Shown here: piece by piece, positions 1 through 5,652 of the stretch
Layout of the letters: every line of letters begins with the position of its first letter
Numbering within the stretch: the first letter of the stretch is position 1
DNA from: Phycisphaerae bacterium
GTDB taxonomy: Bacteria; Planctomycetota; Phycisphaerae; Phycisphaerales; SM1A02
NCBI GenBank assembly: GCA_030432455.1
Contig: JAUIHC010000135.1
Span: 1-7,545, forward strand
Direction of reading: 5' to 3'
Length of the DNA: 7,545 bases
Made by a program: the position numbers and the translations under genes
Notes under the pieces: generated by a model
The model's database searches: none
The model's input: only the letters and a program-made list of their open reading frames with translations
Told to the model about the DNA's origin: nothing

Positions 1-382
1 ACACCCGGCACGCGGCGGCCTCGCGGGCCCGCATCGCGACCCACGCGACCATGTCGGCGGTGTCGAGGGCGGGGTTGGTGTTGGGCATGCAGCAGACGCT
101 GGTGAATCCACCCTCGACCGCGGCCCGGGTGCCGGTCTCGATCGTCTCCTTGGCGGACTGTCCCGGCTCTCGGAGATGCACGTGGGGATCGATCAGCCCC
201 GGGCAGACCAGCAGGCCCGAGACGTCGCGCCGCTCGATTCCGTCGCCGTCGAGTCGGCCGGGCGTGGTCTCGATCGCGACGATCCGGTCGCCTTCCACGA
301 GGACGTCGGCGGTGCCGTCGAATCCACCGGCCGGGTCGAGGACCCGCCCGCCGGTCAGGAGAAGTCGTCGGGGGTCGCTCAC
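1..382 (-). CDS. pyrC: Dihydroorotase (class I), 5' part, cut by window edge
   Basis: Dihydroorotase is a cytoplasmic zinc enzyme that cyclises N-carbamoyl-aspartate to dihydroorotate, the third step of pyrimidine synthesis. The visible 127 codons start at GTG 382. They show the N-terminal beta-sandwich part of an amidohydrolase, then CPGLIDPHVHLREPG at residues 60-74. The two metal-binding histidines are H67 and H69, and R71 is the substrate arginine. The CMPNTNP motif at 98-104 is the usual dihydroorotase form; allantoinases and dihydropyrimidinases differ here. The GTG start overlaps the stop codon of the upstream DUF4920 gene (GTGA) and has a GGAG element eight bases upstream (391-394), so translation is probably coupled. 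The C-terminal two thirds, with the remaining metal ligands and the catalytic aspartate, lie outside the window. Family assignment is firm; catalytic competence of the missing part cannot be judged. Confidence 0.93.
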   Translation of the reverse strand, partial: MSDPRRLLLTGGRVLDPAGGFDGTADVLVEGDRIVAIETTPGRLDGDGIERRDVSGLLVCPGLIDPHVHLREPGQSAKETIETGTRAAVEGGFTSVCCMPNTNPALDTADMVAWVAMRAREAAACRV

Positions 383-936
383 TGGTCGGACTCCGAGGTG
401 CGGCCCGCAGGCTCATCCACGATGCACGACTCCGGGGCGGCAGGGTCGTAGGGGTCGTCGAGCCCGCCGCCCTGGATCCAGACGCCGTCCGCGATCACCA
501 CGACCTCGGTGCTCGGCTCGGTGACGGCCGCGATCTCCTCGGCCGAGGCCCCGGCATCCTCCAGCAGGTGTCGTCGCTGTTCGACCGAGAAGGTGCGGAC
601 CTGCGGAATCCCGGTCAGGACGGTGCGTCGCCCGCGGGCGTTGCGGGGGACGAAGAAGCCGTAGTCGCGGAAGCGGACGAGCACGACGTCGCCCGCTCGG
701 TCGCGGACCCGCATCCAGCACCCCTTGACGGCGCAGACCTCGGTGATCGACCCATCGAGGGCGATCTCGCGTCCGGCATCCGCCGCGAGGTCGGCCACGG
801 GAGTCGTGCCGCCGACCGCGTGCGCATCACCGTAGCCGTTCCATCCTTCGAGCATGCGGGTGTCGGTCGAGACGCACCCGGACACGGCGGCGGCGAGCGT
901 GAGGACGAGGGCGGCACGGATGGTACGAGGCGTCAT
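379..936 (-). CDS. DUF4920-family lipoprotein
   Basis: This is a 185-residue exported protein of the DUF4920 family, whose biochemical role is not established. Residues 1-21 form a lipoprotein signal peptide: MTPR, a hydrophobic stretch, then VSGC with the lipid-bearing Cys21. The family core runs from about residue 55 to 115. It has a CX4C motif at C68-C73 followed by WM (CAVKGCWM), then VRFRDYGFFVPRNARGRR at 87-104. A tail of about 70 residues follows and holds one more cysteine (C171). The frame stays open upstream to 1281 and has another in-frame ATG 18 codons earlier. ATG 936 is chosen because only it places the signal peptide at the very N terminus; its ribosome site (GGAA, 943-946) is weak. 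The stop overlaps the GTG of pyrC, so the two are probably one transcript. A function tied to pyrimidine synthesis is not implied by the domain. Confidence 0.85.
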   Translation of the reverse strand: MTPRTIRAALVLTLAAAVSGCVSTDTRMLEGWNGYGDAHAVGGTTPVADLAADAGREIALDGSITEVCAVKGCWMRVRDRAGDVVLVRFRDYGFFVPRNARGRRTVLTGIPQVRTFSVEQRRHLLEDAGASAEEIAAVTEPSTEVVVIADGVWIQGGGLDDPYDPAAPESCIVDEPAGRTSESDQ

Positions 937-988
937 GCGCAATTCCGGGCGGGCGGACGGATGAACCGTCGTTCGGTTCGAGTCACGC

Positions 989-1018
989 ATGCTACCGATC
1001 CTGCCGGTGCACCCGGAA
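989..1018 (-). promoter_or_regulatory. Weak candidate promoter for the DUF4920-pyrC unit
   Basis: On the minus strand, TTCCGG (1018-1013) is separated by 18 bases from TAGCAT (994-989). The -10 box matches the sigma-70 consensus at four of six positions, but the -35 box matches at only two. A six-base inverted repeat (GAACCG, five-base loop, CGGTTC; 963-979) lies just downstream, where the transcript would begin. It could be an operator or a 5' leader hairpin. Identical TAGCAT boxes occur here and before the Cys-rich gene. This is a pattern match only. Confidence 0.2.
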
Positions 1019-1021
1019 CGA

Positions 1022-1056
1022 GACACGCCCGCCCCGCATGGCGGGACGGGCGTGTC
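1022..1056 (-). terminator. Long stem-loop, probable terminator of the Cys-rich gene
   Basis: The arms 1022-1037 and 1041-1056 form a 16-bp GC-rich stem with a three-base loop. Pair 1032/1046 is a C-A mismatch in plus-strand RNA but a G-U wobble in minus-strand RNA, so the helix is continuous only in minus-strand transcripts. That fits termination behind the Cys-rich lipoprotein gene, whose stop is at 1109. There is no clear U-run after it, so it may be a processing or stability structure instead. Confidence 0.55.
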
Positions 1057-1063
1057 GTCAAGT

Positions 1064-1095
1064 CGCGTCGTGGTCTCGGGGAGGAGACCGACGCG
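1064..1095 (-). terminator. Second, imperfect hairpin just after the Cys-rich gene
   Basis: CGCGTCG (1064-1070) pairs with CGACGCG (1089-1095), and GTCTC (1073-1077) with GAGAC (1084-1088). This gives 12 pairs around a two-base bulge and a six-base loop. It begins 13 bases after the stop codon of the minus-strand Cys-rich gene and precedes the larger stem-loop at 1022-1056. Together they may form a tandem terminator. No U-tract follows, so the call is tentative. Confidence 0.35.
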
Positions 1096-1108
1096 GGCGA
1101 TCGGTCGA

Positions 1109-1405
1109 TCAGCCCTTGTCGCTGCAGCTGCCGGTGAAGGGGCAGGTCGCGGCCTTGTCGGAGCAGCTGCTCGAGCAGTCGCCCGAGACGGCGCCCGGGG
1201 CGGCCTTGTCGCTGCAGCTGCTGCCGCAGTCGGCCTTGTCCGAGCAGGAACCGCTGGTGGCGCCGGGGGCGGCTTCGCCACCGCCGCAGGAACCGCAGCA
1301 GTCGCCGCTGGTGGCGCCGGGGGCGGCGTCGTGGTTGTGGGTGGTGTTGCAGCCGACGAGGGCGAAGGCGGCGGCGAGGGTCGCGGCGGTGAAGAGGCTC
1401 TTCAT
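1109..1405 (-). CDS. Small Cys-rich repeat lipoprotein, unknown function
   Basis: I do not recognise a named family. The 98-residue product starts at ATG 1405, with a good ribosome site (TTGGAG, 1414-1419) eight bases upstream. A lysine-bearing n-region and hydrophobic core end in ALVGC, giving a lipobox with Cys19. The mature part is almost wholly low-complexity. It holds an HNHD patch at 23-26, three AAPGA(T/V)SG repeats (27-34, 45-52, 68-75) and four CSDK units (54-57, 64-67, 81-84, 94-97). Ten cysteines follow the lipid one: C36, C37, C40, C54, C60, C64, C77, C81, C88 and C94. Most aromatic and bulky residues are absent, so a classic folded domain is unlikely. Metal binding or a disulfide-linked surface role would fit the composition, but this is inference. 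It is transcribed away from uvrC and ends in hairpins, so it looks monocistronic. Lipobox, ribosome site and a regular frame make it a real gene rather than chance. Confidence 0.8.
   Translation of the reverse strand: MKSLFTAATLAAAFALVGCNTTHNHDAAPGATSGDCCGSCGGGEAAPGATSGSCSDKADCGSSCSDKAAPGAVSGDCSSSCSDKAATCPFTGSCSDKG
1114..1221. repeat. 18-bp direct repeat inside the Cys-rich gene
   Basis: CCTTGTCGCTGCAGCTGC occurs exactly at 1114-1131 and again at 1204-1221, 90 bases apart and in the same reading frame. It encodes the segment around the CSDK units, which lie in cysteine- and serine-rich stretches. Near-copies lie at 1153 onward and 1232 onward, consistent with growth of the gene by internal duplication. 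Confidence 0.7.
1251..1327. repeat. 23-bp direct repeat inside the Cys-rich gene
   Basis: A 23-base sequence beginning CCGCTGGTGGCGCCGG is present exactly at 1251-1273 and 1305-1327, 54 bases (18 codons) apart. It encodes the AAPGATSG units. The third unit, AAPGAVSG, is a diverged copy nearer the 3' end (about 1181-1204). Exact identity at DNA level suggests recent duplication or ongoing recombination. Confidence 0.75.
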
Positions 1406-1413
1406 GGCACTGG

Positions 1414-1419
1414 CTCCAA
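1414..1419 (-). promoter_or_regulatory. Ribosome binding site deciding the start of the Cys-rich gene
   Basis: On the minus strand TTGGAG lies eight bases before ATG 1405. The frame is open upstream to 1714 with other possible starts. This site and the signal peptide that follows fix 1405 as the start. Confidence 0.6.
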
Positions 1420-1488
1420 GATCTGGAAGGAAACGATCGAGTTCTTTCTGGACCGGGACGACGCCCCGGAGTCCGAACGTGAATCCGT

Positions 1489-1518
1489 ATGCTAGAGGGC
1501 TTCGATGTCGGTTCGCAA
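1489..1518 (-). promoter_or_regulatory. Candidate sigma-70 promoter of the Cys-rich gene
   Basis: On the minus strand TTGCGA (1518-1513) is followed after 18 bases by TAGCAT (1494-1489). Each box matches the consensus at four of six positions. The predicted transcript would start near 1482, giving a leader of about 75 bases. In the same 217-base divergent intergenic region (1406-1622) I see no convincing plus-strand promoter for uvrC. Confidence 0.35.
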
Positions 1519-1622
1519 CGGATGCGACCTGATTTCCTTGGATCGGTCCCGGCGACGACCATCCCCGTCGGGTGGATCTGGGGCGGCTCGGACGCCCCCG
1601 AACGGCCTTCTCGGACTGTCCC

Positions 1623-3122
1623 GTGACGGATGTGAACCCCGAATCCCATCTTGACGATTCCGGCGATTCGCAGTCCGAGGCCCCTCGGGATCGTCTGGAA
1701 CGACTCTCCCGCAAGGCGCGGGGGCTGCCGCGGGTCCCCGGCGTCTACCTCATGAAGGACGCGGCGGGGGTGGTCCTGTACGTCGGGAAGGCGTCGGTCC
1801 TGCCCAACCGGGTGTCCTCGTACTTCCAGGCCGCCGCCGACCACGGGCATCGCAAGAACCGGATGCTCCCGCTCATCGAGGACTTCGACGTCGTCGAGTG
1901 CGAGGGGGAATGGGAGGCGTTGCTGCTGGAGAGCCGTCTGGTCAAGGACATCCGTCCGCGGTTCAACGAGCGGCTCGCCGACGACAAGACCTTTCCCTAC
2001 CTCGCGGTGACGATGAGGGACGAGTTCCCCGGGGTGTTCGTCACCCGCAATCCCGCCGACGAGCGGTTCAAGGGCGCGAGGATCTTCGGGCCGTTCACCT
2101 CGAAGCACGCCCTCCGGCAGGCGGTCCAGCTCATGCAGCGGGTGTTCAGGTACCGCACCTGCGACCTCGACATCGCGTCCGACGACCCTCGCAACCGGAC
2201 GTTCCGCCCCTGCCTGCTCCATTCGATCGGGCAGTGCACGGCGCCATGTGCGAATCGGATCACCGTCGAGGACTATCGCGCCGACATCGATCGGTTCATC
2301 CGGTTCCTCGGGTCGAAGCGCAGCCGGATGATCAAGGAGATGCGGGAGGAGATGGACGCGGCGTCCGTGCGGCTCGACTTCGAGCGGGCCGCGGTGCTCC
2401 GGGATCAGATCCGATCGATCGAGAAGCTCGACGAGCGCGAGCGGCGGCGAGGGGAGGACGGCGAGTTCGACTGGCAGCCCGAGGTGACCTCGTTCGTCCA
2501 CGACCCGTCGAAGGGCGTGCAGTCGCTCCAGCGCACGCTCGGGCTCGAGGAACCGATCCGCTGCATGGAGGCGATCGACATCGCGCATCTGGCGGGCGAC
2601 GAGACCGTCGGGTCGAAGGTCTGCTTCATCGACGGCCGTCCATTCAAGGACGGCTATCGCCGCTTCCGGATCCGCAGCGTGGACAACGACGACTACATGG
2701 CGATCCGCGAGGTGGTGTCGCGTCGCTATCGCGAGGCGGGGCAGGGCCAGGAGCTCTATCCCGACGTCATCCTGATCGACGGCGGTCTCGGCCAGCTGCA
2801 TGCGGCGCTGGAGGCGTTCGAGCAGCTCGACGTCAGGCCCCCGATGGTGATCTCGCTGGCCAAGAAGGAGGAGCTCATCCACGTCCAGCAGCGGAGCGAA
2901 CCGATCCGGCTGGGACGGGAGAACCCCGGGCTCAGGCTCTGTCAGGCGATCCGCGACGAGGCGCACCGCTTCGCCCAGCACTATCACCACCTGCTTCGGA
3001 CGAAGGCGATGCTCGGCGAGGACGATGGCCGCCGGATTCCGAAGACGCCTCGAACGCTTCGGCGCGGCGGCGGAGGCGCCGCTGGTGATGCCGGTGAACG
3101 CGAGCGCGAGGGCGAGGCGTGA
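1623..3122 (+). CDS. uvrC: Excinuclease subunit UvrC, compact form
   Basis: UvrC makes both incisions at DNA lesions in nucleotide excision repair, after UvrA and UvrB. Numbered from GTG 1623 (499 residues), a GIY-YIG nuclease domain comes first: GVY at 40-42, YVG at 53-55, R63, the EALLLE segment at 98-103 and N115. Four cysteines follow (C180, C197, C205, C209) in the spacing that holds the [4Fe-4S] cluster of E. coli UvrC. The UvrB-binding UVR motif is at about 237-269. The RNase H-like nuclease follows from about 313: D319 in AIDIAH, D356/D357 in DDY, D386 in LIDGG and H448 in RDEAH, so its catalytic set is intact. Two parts are missing compared with the roughly 600-residue norm: most of the segment between UVR and the second nuclease, and the C-terminal helix-hairpin-helix domain. 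A basic, Gly/Glu-rich tail (about 465-499) replaces the latter. The start is uncertain: GTG 1572, 1623 and 1632 are all in frame and none has a clear ribosome site. The stop overlaps the next gene by four bases. Confidence 0.93.
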   Translation: MTDVNPESHLDDSGDSQSEAPRDRLERLSRKARGLPRVPGVYLMKDAAGVVLYVGKASVLPNRVSSYFQAAADHGHRKNRMLPLIEDFDVVECEGEWEALLLESRLVKDIRPRFNERLADDKTFPYLAVTMRDEFPGVFVTRNPADERFKGARIFGPFTSKHALRQAVQLMQRVFRYRTCDLDIASDDPRNRTFRPCLLHSIGQCTAPCANRITVEDYRADIDRFIRFLGSKRSRMIKEMREEMDAASVRLDFERAAVLRDQIRSIEKLDERERRRGEDGEFDWQPEVTSFVHDPSKGVQSLQRTLGLEEPIRCMEAIDIAHLAGDETVGSKVCFIDGRPFKDGYRRFRIRSVDNDDYMAIREVVSRRYREAGQGQELYPDVILIDGGLGQLHAALEAFEQLDVRPPMVISLAKKEELIHVQQRSEPIRLGRENPGLRLCQAIRDEAHRFAQHYHHLLRTKAMLGEDDGRRIPKTPRTLRRGGGGAAGDAGEREREGEA

Positions 3123-3424
3123 GTGATGGTGACGCTGCATTCGTGGAGGCGTTCGATCGCGGGGTGCGGCTTCGGGTGAAGGCGGTGCCGGGGGCGAGTC
3201 GCGATGTGATCGCGGGGCCGCTCGGTGATCGGCTCAAGATCCGGGTGTCCGCGCCGCCTGAAGGTGGTCGCGCAAACGAGGCGATCCGTCGGCTGCTGGC
3301 CGACGCGTTCGCGGTCTCCAAGGCGGACGTCACACTCGAGTCCGGTCCGGCGTCGCGGGAGAAGACCTTCGCGATCTCCGGTGATCCTTCGCACCTGAGC
3401 GCGACGGCGAGGACCTTCGCCTGA
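3119..3424 (+). CDS. DUF167 / YggU-family protein
   Basis: This is a 101-residue small cytoplasmic protein of the DUF167 (YggU) family, which is widespread but of unknown function. The whole family core is present: VRLRVKAVPGASRD at 16-29, LKIRVSAPPEGGRANEAI at 39-56 and the late LESGPASREKTFAI at 73-86. Length is typical. It starts with GTG 3119 inside the uvrC stop (GTGA overlap). A GAGG element (3108-3111) lies seven bases upstream within the uvrC coding tail, so it is almost certainly translated by coupling on the uvrC transcript. DUF167 genes have varied neighbours in bacteria, so coupling to uvrC does not prove a repair function. Confidence 0.9.
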   Translation: MSDGDAAFVEAFDRGVRLRVKAVPGASRDVIAGPLGDRLKIRVSAPPEGGRANEAIRRLLADAFAVSKADVTLESGPASREKTFAISGDPSHLSATARTFA

Positions 3425-3435
3425 CGCCGGAACGA

Positions 3436-3465
3436 CGACCGCCCGAGCCGAGGCTCGGGCGGTCG
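3436..3465. terminator. Strong stem-loop between convergent genes, probable bidirectional terminator
   Basis: CGACCGCCCGAGC (3436-3448) and its exact reverse complement (3453-3465) form a perfect 13-bp stem with the loop CGAG. It lies 12 bases after the stop of the DUF167 gene (plus strand) and 45 bases after the stop of ftsH (minus strand). The symmetry lets it act on both transcripts. Flanks carry only short T-rich runs (ATGTTCGTGTG on the plus side), so how efficiently it terminates by the intrinsic route is uncertain. Confidence 0.7.
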
Positions 3466-3509
3466 ATGTTCGTGTGCGGATCGGGATATCCCCGATCGAG
3501 TTCGTGAAG

Positions 3510-5576
3510 TCAGGCCGGACTCGGCATGATGCCGCCGAGATCGTCGCCGGTCTCGTCGGTGGAAGGGGGCGTGACCGGCCTCGGCGGGGTCTTGTCCACT
3601 TCCGCGGCGAGCAGGTCGGCGACGGTCGGCTTCGAGAGTCGCTGGCCCTTCATGAGCTTGTCCACATCGTCGGCGAGCAGGGTCTCGTGCCGCAGGAGCG
3701 CCTCGGCCACCGCCACGACCTGGTCCCAGTGCTGGTTGAGCAGCTTCGTGGCGCCGTCGTAGGCGGAATCGACGATCCGCTTGATCTCCTCGTCGATGAC
3801 GCGGCTCGTCTCCTCGGAGTAGTCACGCTCGGCGAACGGCGACTCGTTCTCCTCGTGCGCGTGCGCGATGAAGCCGACTCGGGGGCTCATGCCCCATTCG
3901 GTGACCATCGCCCGGGCCATGCGGGACACCATCCGGATGTCGGCACTGGCCCCGTTGGAGACGTCGCCGGTCTTCATCTCCTCGGCGATGCGGCCGCCGC
4001 AGGCCACCTGCAGCGTCGCCTCGAGGAACTTGAGGCCGTAGCCCTGTCGCTCCTTCTCGGGGAGCGAGAAGCTCACGCCCGCCGCGCGACCTCGGGGCAG
4101 GATGGTGACCTTGTGCAGCGGATCGGCGTGCTCCAGCATGTGCTGGAGCACCGCGTGGCCGGCCTCGTGGTACGCGGTCGCGACGCGATCCTCCTCCTCG
4201 ACCTTCCGGCTGCGACGGGCGCGGCCCCAGCGGACCTTGTCGCGTGCCTCCTCGAAGTCGGCCATCTCCACCACGTCCTTCTCGGCCATGGTCGCGATGA
4301 TCGCCGCCTCGTTGATGAGGGCCGCCAGATCGGCGCCGGAGAAGCCGGGGGTCGCCCGGGCGAGGCGTTCGAGATCGAGGTCGTCGCCGGTCTTCACCTT
4401 CTTCACGTGGACCGCGAGGATCTGGGCCCGGCCCTCGATGTCGGGAAGCTGCACCGCGACGGTCCGGTCGAAGCGGCCGGGGCGGGTGAGAGCGGGGTCG
4501 AGGACGTCCACGCGGTTGGTGGCGGCGATCACGATGACCTGATCGGTCGCCTCGAAGCCGTCCATCTCCACGAGGATCGCATTGAGGGTCTGCTCGCGTT
4601 CGTCGTGGCCGCCGGTGGTGAACCCGCCGCCGCGGCGACGACCGACGGCGTCGATCTCGTCGAGGAAGATGATGCAGGGCGAGTTGTCCTTCGCCTGCTT
4701 GAAGAGGTCGCGGACGCGGCTCGCGCCGACGCCGACGAACATCTCCACGAAGTCCGAGCCGGAGATGGTGAAGAACGGCACATCCGCCTCGCCCGCGATC
4801 GCCTTGGCGAGCAGGGTCTTGCCGCAGCCCGGAGGGCCCTCGAGCAGCACGCCGCGCGGGATGCGTCCGCCGAGTCGCTGGAACTTCCGCGGGTTCTTGA
4901 GGAAGGCGACGATCTCGGTCACCTCCTCCTTCGCCTCGTCCACGCCCGCGACATCCTTGAAGGTGACGTTCACCGAGTCGGCGGTCTGCACCCGGTGCCG
5001 GCTCTTGCCGAAGTTCCCGAGCATCCCGCCCGGTCCGCCGCCGGCGTTCCGCATCGACCGGAACACGAAGAACCACACCAGGAAGATGACGAGGATGATG
5101 GGGCCGAAGTTGATCAGGAGCAGCAGGAACGTCGGGTCCGACTTCTCCATCTCGAAGGGGATGTTCCAGTCCTTCAGCCGGTCGAGGGTGTAGGGGACCG
5201 CGCCTTCGGCGATGGTCACCCGCACCGTGGTCTTGCGGGCCGGATCCTTCGAACTCGCGGAGTCGCCGCTCGCCGCGTCGGGCTCGCGGATCGCGGTGAT
5301 GCCGTCCGAGGAGACCTTCACCGACGCAGGGTCGATCAGGTGGTTGGCGTAGAGGTTCCGGAACTCGTCCAACTGGATCTCGGTGCCCTTGGACTGCGGA
5401 CCGACGACCACGAACCACACCAGAGCGAAGAGCGCGAAGAGCAGGACCAGCGAGAGGAACGGCCTCGGAGGCCGGGTCGGCACCGGACCGCCCTCGGGGC
5501 TCTTGCGCGGCGGCTTCCCGCCGGAGCGGTCGGAGCCGGAGTCGGGGGTGCGGTTGGAGGGGTCCGGATCGGGCAT
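3510..5576 (-). CDS. ftsH: ATP-dependent zinc metalloprotease FtsH
   Basis: FtsH is a hexameric inner-membrane AAA+ protease that extracts and degrades membrane proteins and some cytosolic regulators. From ATG 5576 the product has 688 residues, a normal length. After a Pro/Ser/Asp-rich cytosolic tail (1-38) come TM1 (about 39-59), a periplasmic domain (60-147) and TM2 (about 148-174). The AAA+ domain has Walker A GPPGCGKT (247-254), the pore loop FVG (280-282), Walker B IIFLDEID (302-309) and arginine fingers R365 and R368. The protease domain has HEAGH (470-474) and the third zinc ligand D546 in GASADIRMV. All key residues are intact. The C-terminal 28 residues are Pro-rich and disordered-looking. 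The frame is open to 5720, but that would overlap the upstream lptE-like gene. GTG 5483, with GAGG eight bases before it, is an alternative start that would remove most of the N-terminal tail. It is downstream of the lptE-like gene by 76 bases on the same strand, so co-transcription is likely. Confidence 0.96.
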   Translation of the reverse strand: MPDPDPSNRTPDSGSDRSGGKPPRKSPEGGPVPTRPPRPFLSLVLLFALFALVWFVVVGPQSKGTEIQLDEFRNLYANHLIDPASVKVSSDGITAIREPDAASGDSASSKDPARKTTVRVTIAEGAVPYTLDRLKDWNIPFEMEKSDPTFLLLLINFGPIILVIFLVWFFVFRSMRNAGGGPGGMLGNFGKSRHRVQTADSVNVTFKDVAGVDEAKEEVTEIVAFLKNPRKFQRLGGRIPRGVLLEGPPGCGKTLLAKAIAGEADVPFFTISGSDFVEMFVGVGASRVRDLFKQAKDNSPCIIFLDEIDAVGRRRGGGFTTGGHDEREQTLNAILVEMDGFEATDQVIVIAATNRVDVLDPALTRPGRFDRTVAVQLPDIEGRAQILAVHVKKVKTGDDLDLERLARATPGFSGADLAALINEAAIIATMAEKDVVEMADFEEARDKVRWGRARRSRKVEEEDRVATAYHEAGHAVLQHMLEHADPLHKVTILPRGRAAGVSFSLPEKERQGYGLKFLEATLQVACGGRIAEEMKTGDVSNGASADIRMVSRMARAMVTEWGMSPRVGFIAHAHEENESPFAERDYSEETSRVIDEEIKRIVDSAYDGATKLLNQHWDQVVAVAEALLRHETLLADDVDKLMKGQRLSKPTVADLLAAEVDKTPPRPVTPPSTDETGDDLGGIMPSPA

Positions 5577-5578
5577 CA

Positions 5579-5591
5579 GCGAGGTTCTCGC
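5579..5591 (-). promoter_or_regulatory. Small hairpin abutting the ftsH start codon
   Basis: On the minus strand GCGAG-AAC-CUCGC forms a five-pair, three-base-loop hairpin that ends two bases before ATG 5576. The only purine-rich element that could serve as ribosome site (GAGAA) lies inside it. If it forms, initiation at 5576 would be reduced. The stem is short and may be chance in GC-rich DNA. Confidence 0.25.
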
Positions 5592-5652
5592 AGGAGGAAC
5601 GAGGAAGGGTCGGGAACCATAGGTTCGATCGGCCGCCGGAAGAGGTCCGGGG

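Noticed and set aside
937..1281. Upstream extension of the DUF4920 frame by 115 codons.
   Set aside because: The extension is Ala/Pro/Arg repeat translation, overlaps the Cys-rich gene and its hairpins, and would bury the lipoprotein signal peptide inside the protein.
1109..1327. Repeats in the Cys-rich region as a CRISPR array.
   Set aside because: The repeats are irregularly spaced, lie in one coding frame and encode peptide repeats; there are no spacers of even length.
1406..1425. Short hairpin (TCCA-GATCT-TGGA) covering the ribosome site of the Cys-rich gene.
   Set aside because: Only four strong pairs and a wobble; too weak to separate from chance.
1406..1714. Upstream extension of the Cys-rich frame.
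   Set aside because: It would run through the divergent intergenic region and into uvrC on the other strand. The ribosome site and signal peptide at 1405 fix the start.
933..3140. A 735-codon open frame on the minus strand opposite uvrC and running on through the Cys-rich gene.
   Set aside because: Shadow of uvrC and other genes; the translation shows no domain, and it would conflict with genes supported by clear motifs.
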